Below are positions 53,214 through 64,000 of a stretch of DNA of 64,000 nucleotides, one piece after another. Positions within the stretch are counted from its first letter, which is position 1; every line of letters begins with the position of its first letter. The translations under genes and the position numbers were made by a program. The stretch lies in assembly GCA_032718865.1 (NCBI GenBank), contig JALUTQ010000007.1, positions 1,922,001 through 1,986,000 of the forward strand, in the 5' to 3' direction. The notes under the pieces were generated by a model. It saw only the letters and a list, made by a program, of their open reading frames with translations, did no database searches and had not been told where the DNA came from. Source of the DNA: Tilletia caries (taxonomy: Eukaryota > Basidiomycota > Exobasidiomycetes > Tilletiales > Tilletiaceae).

Positions 53214-55444
53214 ATGGCACGACCCATTGCTTTCGCGGCAACAGCGGCCGCCGTCGCAGCACTCGCCATCTCAGCATCGCCGGCACAAGCCGCATCGCTG
53301 TCACATCCCAATCTCAACCTGGCCCGCACCATCACAACAGACTACTCCAAGCTAGAGGCCTCCTACGATTACATCGTCGTCGGAGGCGGTCTTGCTGGTC
53401 TGACTGTCGCAGCTCGTCTGTCAGAAGACCCCGATGTTACCGTGGCTGTCATTGAGGCGGGCGACTCCGGCATCGGCGAGAGCAAGCTCACCACTCCTAA
53501 TGCGAACCTCTACGACTCTTCCCTCAAGACGCCGTACGATTGGCAGTGGACAACCACCAGGTACGTCTCCTGTCAACTCTCAGCAAGAAGCATTTAAAGA
53601 GAAAAGGAAGGGCTGACATTCTATCTGTCTTCCCGATGCACAGTCAAAATGGATTGAACGGTCGATCAGCAGACTGGCCACGGGGGAAAGTTCTCGGCGG
53701 ATCATCAGCAGTGAATGGTCTCTACATGGTCCGCTCCTCCAAAATCGAGAGCGATCTCTGGGCAGGCTACACCGGCGCAGAAGACAGATTCTCATGGGAC
53801 ACCGGTCTCTTTCCCGCCATGAAGAAGAGCGAGTCATTCTCTCCTCCAACAGCAGCGCTTCTCAAGTCTGTCCCTTCCACCCAGTTCAATCTTGATAGCC
53901 ACGGCACCAATGGTCCCATCCACGCGACATGGCCAGCCACATCATACCCCGTCGTAGAAGCTTACCTCCAGACGCTCAACAATCTTGGCGTACCAATCAA
54001 CTCAGATCCTGACTCGGGTAACTCCTGGGGTACTTTCTACGCAACCAGCGCCATCAATCCCACAAACTGGACACGCAGCTTCTCTCGTACAGGCTACCTC
54101 GATCCTAACAGGGGACGCTCGAACCTCGACATACTCACCGGTCATCAGGTTACCAAGGTCATCTTCGACTCGTCTTCAAAGTCTTCCGACGGTCTGCTAG
54201 CGACGGGCGTTCAGTATGCCCAGTACGATGGGGACACTGTTCGTACTCTCAAGGCAAGTCGTGAGGTCATCCTCTCTGGAGGTGCCGTCAATTCGCCCCA
54301 GATCCTGCAGCTCAGCGGTATCGGGTCCGCGTCGCTCCTGAGCCAGTACAAAATCAAGGTGCTCAAGGACCTGCCTGGTGTCGGCTTCCACGTGCAAGAC
54401 CATCTCGCTACTGCTGTCAACTTTTCCCCTAAGACCGACAACCTCGCTCCGGCCTCCGTTACTGGTGACGCAAAGAAGGACTCGTGAGTATTGATCAAGG
54501 GACGCGTTTACTAGCCTCTGACAATCGAATGCTGAAGTCTCATGCTAATTCTCTCCAGATATGTCAACGCTGCTATCTCCTACGTCAACGTAACGACGCT
54601 CTTCGGCGGACAAGCGGGCGCAGACTTCTTTCTCAACCAGCTTCGAGCCAACATCTCCAAGATGGTCGATGCGTATGATGCACCCTCACAAGTCAAGGCC
54701 GGTTACCGGAGAACATTGTCCGACCAAATCGAGACTATCTTCAACTCGCCCCTCGGCCTCGTCGAGCTCCTCTTTGCCATGGGTTTCGGGCAAGTCTCTG
54801 TGCAGGGTGCGCTTCAACACCCGCTGTCACGCGGCTCCATCCAGATTGCCTCTGCGAACCCGTTCACAGCGCCTACGATTGACCCCGGCTACCTCAGTGT
54901 GGAGGCTGACGCCATCATACTTCGTCAGGGCCTCAAGCTCGCCCGCCAGGTGGGCAATGGCGCGCCGCTCAGTACCTACTTTGGCGATGAGACAAAGCCC
55001 GGCAGTGGCACGCAGTCCGATGCTGCTTGGGAGGAGTACATCCGCGAATCAGGCCAGACGGAGTACCACCCCAGTTGCTCGTGCTCGCAATTGCCTGAAG
55101 ACATGGGCGGTGTTGTCGACCGGAACCTGCTGGTGTACGGCACATCGAATCTGAGAGTGATCGATTCCTCGATTCCGCCGATCTCGGTTTCCGCCCACCT
55201 GATGACGGCCACCTACGGCATTGGCGAGATTGGCGCGCAGATCGTCAAGGATGCCCGGGCGGTTGCTAACGGGACCGCTCAGAACAGTGCGACCGGCTCG
55301 GGGCCCAGTGGGAATGGCACAAGCAGTGGTTCTTCGACTGGGGGCAAGAATACTGCTGCTAGGATGGCGTCGGGCTCGATGCTCCTTTCGCTGGCGCTGC
55401 CCGTGGCTGTCGGAGCCGTGTTGGCGATGACAGTGAGCGTATGA
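53214..55444 (+). CDS. Secreted GMC oxidoreductase with GPI-like tail
   Basis: Three exons, 53214-53560, 53644-54483 and 54559-55444, sum to 2073 nt and 690 residues. An Ala-rich signal peptide (AATAAAVAALAISASPAQA) leads into the FAD-binding GGGLAGLTVAARLSED motif. GMC signature 1 (RGKVLGGSSAVNG) and signature 2 (GGAVNSPQILQLSGIG) are intact. Two active-site histidines are in place, in EYHPSCSC and ISVSAHLM. The last ~55 residues are Gly/Ser/Thr-rich and end in a hydrophobic segment (LLSLALPVAVGAVLAM), as expected for a GPI anchor. Family members oxidise alcohols, glucose or aryl alcohols and release H2O2; the substrate is not predictable here. Confidence 0.93.
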
Positions 55445-57558
55445 GGCGGGCATCCCCTTCAGCTCTCCCGCAACATCGACCGCTGCCAACTTCAAGCTTA
55501 GGCCACAGCCACACACGACGAACACCTTGCCGTGATTTCTTTACGCAAATACGACCACGAATACCTTTCTACTCTTTCTTTCCGCCTGCATAATCACCAC
55601 GGCGTCCTCTCGGGTTTCCTGCCTCGCCACGCTCGACGTGACAAGATGAACGCTGGTTCGGTCAAGTTTCCTCTCTCTCTCTTTCTCTTCACCACGACCC
55701 CGCGGGTCGAACAAGACTTTCCTTCGGCTTCCCGTCGAACAACAAAATGGACACTGCAAGTTGCAACCATTCAATACCCCTTCCTCCTTCAATCAATCGC
55801 TTACTCCGAACGGACAACGACACGCACAAACTCGATCCGAACATATACACCTCCATCAGGGACGTCGGGCGATACGGACGTTGCGAACGAGTGAGGATTG
55901 CGGGGCCCATGCTGCTTCTGCTAATGCAGCTGGGTCTCACACTCCCACCCCTCGCCTCGCCTCGTCCCACCTTTCCCGACCCTCTCTGATGGGCCACTCT
56001 CTCGAACCGTTGTACAAAGTCCCAAGAATCGTCGCAAACATACATATACGCAATCTCTCCCTCTCTCTCTCATCTCTCGCTACTACTCACACAACTCTCT
56101 CTCTTTCTCTGTCGCAAAAGAAATCTTGGAATGGTTGATCTCATCCTTGGTTGTGCCGTCCTCATGTTGCACGTGTGATGTTGTTCGCGGGAAGCAGCGT
56201 CGAGGCAAGGAGAACGACGTCCAACAGCTCTCTTCAACAGCTTAGAAGGTAGCATTATCCTCACGAGCAACGCCCGAGCTTCACATCGAGCCGAGTGAGC
56301 GCGATGTAAGCGGTTTGAGCTGAAGACACCGTCCAAAAGGCCACGTCACCCTTTTGGCTCGGCACGTACCAACGGTCAGGCCTGTCCTCCCTCACGCTCA
56401 AGCGGTACATACCGTTTCGAAATGCATCATCAAGAAGCGCATCAGCACGTACCGACTGGCAGCCCGCGCGAGAGGGAAATGCCTCACGTCAAGGACTCGC
56501 GACTCCTCGTTCCGATCCTTCTATCCCACACAAAGCAGCCGTATGCTCTGATTCTGCACGGCGAGCCAGCGGACAGACACAAGGTGCGTATGCTCCCTGC
56601 CATCGGCAAGATCTCCTCTGGATTCCAGGCGCGCATAGCTGACCATGCTCGCATCCACCACGCCTTGGATGTCCTCGTTCCATCTTACCCACAACAGGCA
56701 GCATTCCCACGCATCTCTGAAAGCTACATGCTGCTGTCAGACGTAGCACAGAGCCGACTGACATGTACATGACATAGAGACCCACCGACCGCCGCTAGCG
56801 GCTAGCTCACGCTTCTCAACAATGCCTTCCTGCTTGCTGATACCCTCTGCCCACTTGCATCGCTCTAGTCTTCCTCTCACCTCTGTCCCTTTCTCGTCAG
56901 ATTGTACGGAGGCGACCGCAGATATGCCGAAGGAAACAGGTATGTACCTCACCTTTAACCTGTAAGCATGTACAGCGGACCGACCGATCTCACTTCCGCC
57001 TATGGATGCACAGCTGACTGCTTTCATGTCCCCTCCAATGCACCTTGATGCTCGCACAGCGGCGCACATTCCATAGACATTTGAAGTACAGCTTCCCTCC
57101 GTTATCTTCCGATGCCTGCCGGAGCGCAAAGGTACCCAGTCTGCCAGCGGACAGGTGGCAGGCAGGCTTCCCTGCGCCTCTTCGGCGTGTCCCCGACCAC
57201 CACTCACCAGCACCTGGCCGAATACAACACGGGCATTCCTGACCTTTTCATCTCAACATTACACGACAGCAACTGACCTTTCCATTAGATGACGATCCTG
57301 CACGCATGCTGCTCAAAGCCAACGGCTTGTCTGACCTTACGATTCCAGCAGGTTGCGAGATGATACACCCGGCTGCTGACCCTTTTCTCCCTGCTTGCCT
57401 GATCCAGTACAGTGGCAGGATGCCGCCAGCCCTCTCCTGCTCATAACACGACACTGTCAAAGATTCTGTTTCCGAAGCATCTTCGAAACAGGTCGTCCAA
57501 CGGACGGGAAAAGGCATAAAAGGAGGGCCTCCGGACGCTGATTCGTCCCCCTTTTCTC
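55445..57558. other. 2.1-kb region without recognised gene
   Basis: Frames up to 158 codons occur on both strands (for example 56422-56772 and 56737-57213), but they overlap each other, are rich in Arg/Ser and show no domain. CT-rich tracts lie at 55670-55690 and 56060-56110. I cannot exclude a spliced or non-coding RNA gene. Confidence 0.35.
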
Positions 57559-57684
57559 TTCACCCTCACCCTCACCTTCACCCTCACCCTCACCTTCACC
57601 TTCACCTTCACCTTCACCTTCACCTTCACCCTCACCTTCACCTTCACCTTCACCTTCACCTTCACCTTCACCTTCACCTTCACC
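57559..57684 (+). repeat. Hexanucleotide repeat (CTTCAC/CCTCAC)n
   Basis: About 20 units of CTTCAC with interspersed CCCTCAC-type variants. On the minus strand it produces an artefactual frame encoding alternating Val-Lys. Confidence 0.9.
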
Positions 57685-57685
57685 A

Positions 57686-57808
57686 AGCTCTCCTCCTCAA
57701 GTCTCGGTCGATCTCCCCTCCTCAAGCTTCGGTGGACCTCTCCCCCTTCGGTCACCTCTCCTCCTCGAGTCTCGGTCCGACCTTCCCTCCTCAAGCTTCG
57801 ATCGACTC
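57686..57808 (+). repeat. Imperfect ~30-40-bp tandem repeats
   Basis: The block CTCCTCAAGCTTCGGTGGAC recurs in variants at about 57690, 57718, 57760 and 57789 (CTCCTCAAG/CTCCTCGAG with TCGGTC/TCGATCGA endings). Non-coding. Confidence 0.6.
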
Positions 57809-57876
57809 CATGTGGGTTAGATCGATGATACCATGCTACATCGATCTAGCACACATTTCACTTGCTTTTTCTCTAC

Positions 57877-58203
57877 CTCCAGCCTCGCACGCCACACTCC
57901 CCTCCGGGGGGATCGAGCTCCGCTAAAACCAGGTCTTGCAAACCCTCGCGACCAACTTCGTACCCTACAAGACCCATCACCGTGCCGAGCATTCTCAATC
58001 CTTGTCCACCCCCGTACGCCCCGTGGGGGGTAGCGGCCGGGGTCCGCGGAGGGCAAGAGGCGAGCGTGGCGGGGAACGAGCGATGCTCGGCACATAGTTG
58101 GGTCTTGCAGGGTGGGAGGGTGGCCGGGGAAGCCGGGCCTGGTGGGTGACGGCGGTCTTTCTCCTGAGGAGGGGAGTGTGGCGGACGAGGTTGGAGGCAG
58201 GGA
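57877..58203. repeat. ~325-bp imperfect palindrome (foldback)
   Basis: The outer arms CCTCCAGCCTCG...CCACACTCCCCTCC (57877-57908) are mirrored at about 58166-58203. Inner segments match too: ACAAGACCCA...GTGCCGAGCAT (about 57968-57992) against 58084-58112. The turn lies around 58030 in a G-rich stretch. This could be a foldback transposon, a hairpin RNA source or a regulatory structure. Confidence 0.65.
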
Positions 58204-58878
58204 ACCATGGCAAGGGGGGCCATGGTTCCCTATTCCGCTCTTCTCTCATGATCTACCCGCCGCTGGGCAATTCGGAGCTTGCTCTGATGCGCCCTGGCCC
58301 CCGTGGGGAAGAGAAGAGCGGGACCCGCAAGGGGTGAGTTTTTTCGGTCCCCTTACCCTCTCCACTTGCGGACTGTCATACTGATCACCATGACTTCGTC
58401 TCTTTCTCTCTGCTGCCTTTTCGCTACGACTTCTCCCTCGAATCATCGTGCCCTCCGACGCTTCAACTTCTTCTCCTCTCCGACGCCCTCGCCTTCTGAT
58501 CTACTCGCCCTCACCCTCGCCCTCAACCTCTTCTTCTCTCCGACGTCTTCGCGTTTCGACCTCTTCGGCTTCCGATCTCGTCGCCTCATCGCCCTATGTC
58601 GAGTCCCCTCGCTTTCCACCGCTTCCACCACCCGAGCGACGAACACAATTCGCGACCTCGTCAAGGTGCACATGCTTTTCGGTTCTGCAGTCATCTATCT
58701 CCCCATCATGTATCTTTGGACCTTACTTTGCAATTCAGCTATGTTTCTATCAGCTCCTCCTTCGTTTGCCTGAACTGTTCTTGTGCGCGCCGACGACATC
58801 TTTCATTGCGATGGCGATGACGATGGCGATGGCGGCGCGGAGGATGCTTTCCCGCCTTGAACGACGGTGAAATCGTAT
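58204..58878. other. Gene-poor repeat-rich stretch
   Basis: Contains CT-rich sequence and repeated CTCTCCGACG motifs (58471-58546). A frame from about 58390 encodes a Ser/Pro/Leu-rich stretch with no domain. No gene recognised. Confidence 0.35.
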
Positions 58879-59130
58879 GGAACGCCGTTTCGGCCACCTC
58901 ATCAACAACCACGATCAACAACCAACGACCATCGACCATGAGCGCAAGCGAGAAGAAACAGCAGGGATCAGTCTCGATGACAAGCAGTGAGTATGAGCTC
59001 TTGCTCCTCCCTCTCCGCTGCACCTGCGACGCCCCAAGCTCGAGCATGGGACGCCGAAGTTCTCACCTTTTTGACTTGATTTCTGATCTTGATTCTTGAC
59101 CACCACACCCACCAGTCACCACACCACACA
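58879..59130 (+). repeat. Left arm of a diverged inverted duplication
   Basis: ATGGAACGCCGTTTCGGCCA and the next ~50 bp are nearly identical to the minus strand near 60771-60702. Further inward, TCTGATCTTGATTCTTGACC (about 59083-59102) matches the minus strand near 60570-60545. The shared frame encodes ERRFGHLINNHDQQPTTID. In the left copy a TGA precedes this frame. Confidence 0.65.
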
Positions 59131-60509
59131 CCAATACACACACCCACCCACACACAAAGACACCTTTCTCTTCATCACGTCCCGCGCGCGCTCCTCTTCC
59201 GGCTCCGCTGACCCGTCTTCCTTCCGCGTCGCTGTCCAGCTGAGTGCTGCTGCTGTCTGACCACTTCTTCTCTTATCAGTTACCTCAGCCTTTCTCAATC
59301 CTCATTTTTGCAGCTTCTTGAAGACCAGATTCTCAGCAGAAACATCGTGCTACGCGCGCACGTCTCGTATTTGTGGCAGCTCCCGATGACGCCTGTTATA
59401 GGTAGCTCGACGGGGTTGCTGCTGACACTGCTCTACGTATGCTGACGCTTTCCTCCCTATCCCTTCTGATTATACTCCTCGCAGTCTGCCTGCCTTTCGC
59501 GCGGTCGCGCCAATCCTTGTCTTGCCGCCTGCCTGCCCGTCGCCCACTGGACCTGCGCACCGCCCGCTGCCCACCTCACTGGCTTCCTGCCCGCCCATCG
59601 CCGCCTGCCCATCGCTCCCTCGGGGACCGGTCGACTTTGCCTCCGTAGTTGTCTTATGTGCCATCCGGGAACTGAGATTCGTGTCAGTACCTTCACGACA
59701 ATTGCAACGGCGGACGTTAGTGAGGATGCTGCAAAGTGAATTGAGTGAAGTGTATAAGTGTACAGCACAGAAGGAGGCGTTCATGGAAAGAGAGAAAGAG
59801 GTGATGAAGTGAGAAAATGAGCGAACCACGTGGAGAGATAAGATAAGATACAGAGAACGGGAAAGGGAATGGAACAGGACTGGAGAGAGAACGGTGTTAA
59901 TCAGAAGGCGGAGCTTCATAGACCACCGGCACGGCCGTGATGCTGAAGAGCAAAGAGGACGAGGGATAAGAATGTTCTGTTAGCTGTGCAACGCGTGCGT
60001 GGCGCGTCGTTTTTTTACGCGGCGAGCTCGGACATCGCTGCGTCGCGGTACGAGAGTGGGCGCCGGGACATGGCGCGGCGCGGTGCGAGAGGAGGGCGTG
60101 ACAGCTGATGCGGAGAGCGGGCGGGGCACGCGCAGCGCGAATGTAGATGCAAGAGACTGGCGAAAGCGGAAGTTGTGCGTCAGCGCGCTGGTTCCCAAGC
60201 AGCATGATGAGAGATCCATCGATCACTCACTCACGGAGCAGCGGGCTCACTGTGAAGCAGCAGCGAGTGGCAGCCAGGCAAGCAACGAGTGGAAGCAGGC
60301 AGCGAGTGGATGGCGGAAGCGGGTGAAAGGCAGCGGCGACCGGCGGCAGCGGCAGCGAGTGATGGCAGATTGCGGGAGTGGATGAAGAAGGGATGGAGAT
60401 GATCAGAAAGCGTCAGCAGAAGAAGAACCAAGGGTAACACGAGCAGCGGGATCATTCGAATACCTGCAGCAGGCGTTCCTTGTAGTGCGCGCTGTGAACA
60501 AGAGTCAGT
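59131..60509. other. Spacer between the arms of the inverted duplication
   Basis: About 1.4 kb. Includes a GA-rich region near 59780-59890 and short repeated AGCGAGTGG-type motifs (60265-60365). Frames overlap on both strands with no domain. No gene recognised. Confidence 0.35.
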
Positions 60510-60775
60510 ACTATGTATCGTGTCTGTGTGGTGTGGTTGGTGTGGCGGTCAAGAATCAAGATCAGAACTCAAGGCAAAAAGGTGATCACTTCGAATTCAT
60601 TCGGCGCTCCATAAGAAAGAGAGGGAGGGGGAGGTACTGGGAGAGAAGAAGGGCACTCACCTGTATGTATTTGTCGCTCAATGCTTGACTATGGCAGCGG
60701 TTCTGCTCATGGTCGATGGTCGTTGGTTGTTGATCGTGGTTGTTGATGAGGTGGCCGAAACGGCGTTCCATAAAA
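60510..60775 (-). repeat. Right arm of the inverted duplication, with an open frame
   Basis: Mirror of 58879-59130. Here the minus-strand frame is open upstream to an ATG at 60829-60831 and reads RRLILDFMERRFGHLINN; it ends at a donor-like GTGAGT near 60661. It could be the first exon of a small gene divergent from MAD1, but later exons are unclear and I do not recognise a family. Confidence 0.5.
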
Positions 60776-60862
60776 TCGAGGATGAGACGGCGCAGAACCA
60801 TCATCGCATCATCCTTGCCGCGCGGGCGCATTACAGTACACACGCAACTACTGTGCGATTCA

Positions 60863-63800
60863 ATGTCAGAAGATCGCAATCGCGCTTCTCTCCTTAACAA
60901 ACCGGCGGCGGGCGCAGGGTCAGCGCTGCCTCGACGCGCGCCCTCGCCCTCCAGCGCTGCCTTTGCGTCCGCGTCGACCTCCGCAGTTGGACCCACGGGA
61001 CCTAGTCGGATCTCTACGGGCCCTGCCGCTTCTGCTTCTTCCTCCTCGATACCAACGTCAAGGTTCGGTTTCTCCGCCGGTGCGAGTGGCATCCCTGCTG
61101 CTCCAGCGTCTCGGATTGGCCAGCCGCGCTCGGCGGGGACCTCGGCACTGGCCAAAAGGACATCTGCTGCGGCGGGCCTGCCCATTGATGGAGCTGGTGA
61201 GTTTCAGCAAGGTCTCTATTGGACGCTGGTGATCAGAAGGCATCACTGACGAGGTGGGCATCTATTCTTTTGCTGCAGGCGCTCCGAAACGACTGGTTGC
61301 GACGGCACCAGTGGCATCGCAGGCCAGGACGATACCGCGGGCCAGCTCGCGCGCATCCATAGCGTCCGCTGCGAGTTCCGAGACCCCTACCAGCGCACCA
61401 GCGATCGACACTTCCGTCCCCTTATCCTCCGCCGCCGCAAATGTCGGCGTGCCTGACCACCTCCTCTCAGGCCCACCCTCCGAGTCAGCCGAGTACATGC
61501 TCAGCCAGATGAAGAACGAGTACGAGCGCCGGATGCTCGTCCAACAGCAACAAACGGCCTATCTCGAGAAACAGCTGGCGGCCAAGGTGCGCGAGGTGTC
61601 CAAAGCGGAGCGCAAGCTGATTGACATTGTCGACGAGTGGGAAACGGCGAAGGAGCGGATGAGCGCGCGGGAGGAAGAGGTGCAGACGACGAGGGAAGGG
61701 CTGTGTGCGGAGCTCGAAGAAGTTCGGAAACGGTATCATTCCCTGAGCGCCCAGCACGAGAGTCTCGTCGCGGAGTCGCAGCAGAGCTCGACGACGATGC
61801 ATACGGAACTGGTGGAGCTTCGTTCTGGCGTGGCGCAGCTTCAGGCGGAGAGGGAGAAGTTGGCGGCTGAGGTGGGGGAGGCGAGGGAGAGGGCGGCTCA
61901 GGCGGAGGAGGAGCGGGAAGTGTTGGAGAAGGTTTTGGAGGAGCAGTCGGCGAAGGGGTTGGAGAGGGAGGAGAAGGCCCGAGAGGTTGCCACGGGTTGG
62001 GGAACGCGGGAGGAGGCCGAGGCGGTAGAGAAGGAGATCAAACGTGAGTCCCAGCTTTCATTGGCCACTCCTCCCTGCAGGTGCCTCGAGCTCTGGGATC
62101 GCTAATCTGTTTTATTCCTCGCACATCTCCTGCTTTCAGGACAAGCACTACATGTTCGAGCGCTCGAGGAGACGGTTGCCAAGCTGAAGGCGGAGAACAA
62201 GTTTCATGTGGAGACGGCAACCAACATTGAGCTTTTGCGCGAGGAGAAACGGTCCTTGGAGTCCAAACTGCGAGGCATGGAGGAGCTGAGGCATTCACTC
62301 GCAGCTGCAGAGTCGAAGGCACAAGAGGCTGTCGAGATCAATACTGCCTGGTGAGCTCTTTGTTGTTGTCCTAAAGGCGGACCCTGACGTTACCGCGCAA
62401 CTTTCAATCCTTGCTGATGTTCTGTGACATTTATCTTAGGACGGGCGTGATTGAAGGAACCCTTGCGGCCGGGCCCGACGCGCATGTAGTCGCGCAAATG
62501 CTCGAAGCAGAAGCAGACGCCATCCCTCTGCCCGCTCCACCCGCCTCGCCCCTGACTCCCTCCACCTTCCAGACATACCTCCGGCAGCTCCTCGCCGTTC
62601 AGAGCGGCCTTTCAGCTCGCGTCTTGGCTGCGGCGCAAAGGGTGTCCGAGCTCAAGACGAGATTGGCGGAGACGGAGGAGAAGCAGGCTGAACATGCGAT
62701 GGAGCGGGATCGGATGGGGAGGGAGTTGGCGGAGGAGAAGGCTAGTGGGATGCGTGCTTTGCGGGCTGAGGAGCGGTTGAAGGGCGAGGTGACGCGGTTC
62801 AAGGACATTCTTGTGAGTTTTGTCCCAATTCATCTGTCTACCATCTTCCTCCTTTTTCCCGGGCGCAGGCATTCGCTGGGTGACCCGAGTCTGACTTTTG
62901 GACTCTTGTGGCCATTTCATAGGCGTCGTACGAGGCAGAGCAGCAGGCCTTCAAAGGGAGCGGGAATGCGAGCGGGTACGACGAGGCTGCGGCTGCTCGC
63001 ATCAAGTCGCTCGAGAGTCTGGTAGAGGAGCAGAATCAGCAGTGCGATAATTTGGGCGCAGAACTCGAAGCTGCACGGAGAGACTTGGCGGGAGCTCAGG
63101 AGGCGATCAGCTTGGCTGTGGCTGACGCAGGTGCGGCTGCCAAGGTCAAGGAGCTGAATCAGGGTCAGTTCTGTCAAGTCTTTGGATGCGATTGAGGACT
63201 GAGCTGACAAGATCATTCGTGATCGATCCATACTTTTACAGCGCTCGAAGCCGCCAAGGCCGAGTACGACCAGCTGTTCAAGGATGCAGAGCAACTCTCA
63301 CTCGAGAACGACAAGCTGCTTGTACGCGTCGGACGGGGCGAATTTGACGAGAGCAAGGAGAAATGTTGGTCTCTAACGGGCAACCCGGCGAGTCGGCACT
63401 TTGCTGTTCGAACGGCCACATTGGACGCGCTCAAGAAGGAGAATGAAGATTTGCTGAAGCGCTTGGATGAGCTGAATGCGAAGCTCAGTCAGGCCACTGC
63501 CGGTACGAAGGAGACAAGTCCCTCTGCTGGTGATGGAGTGGAAGCGACGGCTGATGATCAGGGTGGGGCGTTGGTGCCGCGCCAGGTCGTGGAGAACTTC
63601 AAGAAGGACATCCAAGATTTGCAGAAAGCGATGCAGGCGAAGGACAAGGCGATGCTTCGACTCAAGCAGGTGAGTTGTCAGGGCTTTGAACGGTGCTCTC
63701 GCCCGGCAGAATCAGCTGTGGGGCCGACACTGATCCCTATGCATGCATTTGCAGGTATTTACCGTCAAAGCGACCGAGTTCCGAGAGGCGGTTCAATCAC

Positions 63801-64000
63801 TGTTCGGATACAAGATCCGATTCCTGGAGAACGGCAAGGTGAAGCTATCGTCGGTGTACGCATTATCGTCCAAGGGACGGGGCACGAACATCATCTTCCA
63901 ATCGAACGGGAACAACAAGGGGCAGATGCGGATTCTGCTGGGCGATGACGAGGAGGACGGTGGGCCGCTCAAGGACCTGCAGTGGTTGAAGGAGTACTGG
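60863..64000 (+). CDS. MAD1: Spindle assembly checkpoint protein Mad1, 3' partial
   Basis: Seven exons are visible: 60863-61196, 61279-62043, 62140-62350, 62440-62812, 62923-63163, 63242-63669 and 63755 onward. The gene runs off the window. About 110 low-complexity residues precede a very long coiled coil (for example LEKQLAAKVREVSKAERKLIDIV). Near the end come the Mad1 blocks ERCWSL-like KCWSLTGNPASRHFA, and RLKQVFTVKATEFREAVQSLFGYKIRFLENGKVKLSSVYA, the start of the conserved C-terminal RWD-type head. Mad1 anchors Mad2 at unattached kinetochores. The Mad2-binding motif is not obvious from my reading. Assignment rests on the C-terminal head and is strong. Confidence 0.9.

Noticed and set aside
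56422..57213. Frames of 116 and 158 codons as candidate genes
   Set aside because: They overlap on opposite strands, lack domains and have no clear splice context or promoter; not enough to call.
57441..57794. Minus-strand frame encoding a long Val-Lys repeat
   Set aside because: It is a direct translation of the CTTCAC hexanucleotide tract, with no conserved sequence on either side.
59439..59919. Opposing frames near 59.5-59.9 kb
   Set aside because: Repeat-derived and mutually overlapping; composition is Arg/Pro- or Ser/Leu-rich without motifs.

Overview
The window looks like nuclear chromosomal DNA from a basidiomycete fungus. Genes are split by many short introns (mostly 45-110 nt, GTGAGT-type donors, CAG/TAG acceptors), and the gene content is fungal: DASH complex Ask1, a Kre6/Skn1 beta-glucan protein, Atg16, fungal BBP/SF1 and a KDZ-type transposase. 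I cannot resolve the subphylum from sequence alone. Spliced models were built by hand by matching donors, acceptors and reading phase. Most of them close to an exact multiple of three, which supports them; single-base coordinate errors are still possible.

Layout. 1-4.3 kb is a repeat-rich left flank: a 5'-open KDZ-type transposase remnant, a degenerate MADS-like gene on the other strand, and an 863-bp TA-flanked inverted-repeat element. 4.8-26 kb is gene-dense housekeeping sequence: VMA1 (V-ATPase subunit A), ATG16, a mitochondrial membrane protein, YPT7 (Rab7), MSH4 with 23 exons, an OHCU-decarboxylase-domain protein, a GH18 chitinase, a HAD hydrolase and SCO1. 25.4-27.5 kb is ASK1 (DASH/kinetochore). 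27.6-33.5 kb is an island of nested mobile DNA. Its centre is a 5,068-bp Mutator-like (MULE) element with perfect 47-bp terminal inverted repeats and a perfect 11-bp target duplication; a small MITE and a tRNA-like sequence lie just to its left. 33.8-55.4 kb is again dense: a very long Kre6/Skn1-type protein, a CHFR-like RING protein, an unrecognised acidic 953-aa protein, a roadblock/LC7 dynein light chain, an SDR oxidoreductase, branchpoint-binding protein (MSL5/SF1) and a secreted GMC oxidoreductase. 55.4-60.9 kb is gene-poor and rich in simple, tandem and inverted repeats. 60.9 kb to the end is the spindle checkpoint gene MAD1, cut by the window edge.

Shared roles: YPT7, VMA1 and ATG16 all act on vacuole and autophagy function. 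ASK1 and MAD1 are kinetochore/spindle proteins, and a roadblock light chain serves dynein. MSH4 is a meiosis-specific crossover factor. KRE6/SKN1, GH18 and GMC are cell-wall or secreted enzymes. These are scattered and show no sign of co-regulated clustering. The most unusual material is the mobile-DNA island at 27.6-33.5 kb and the repeat-rich 57.5-60.9 kb interval.
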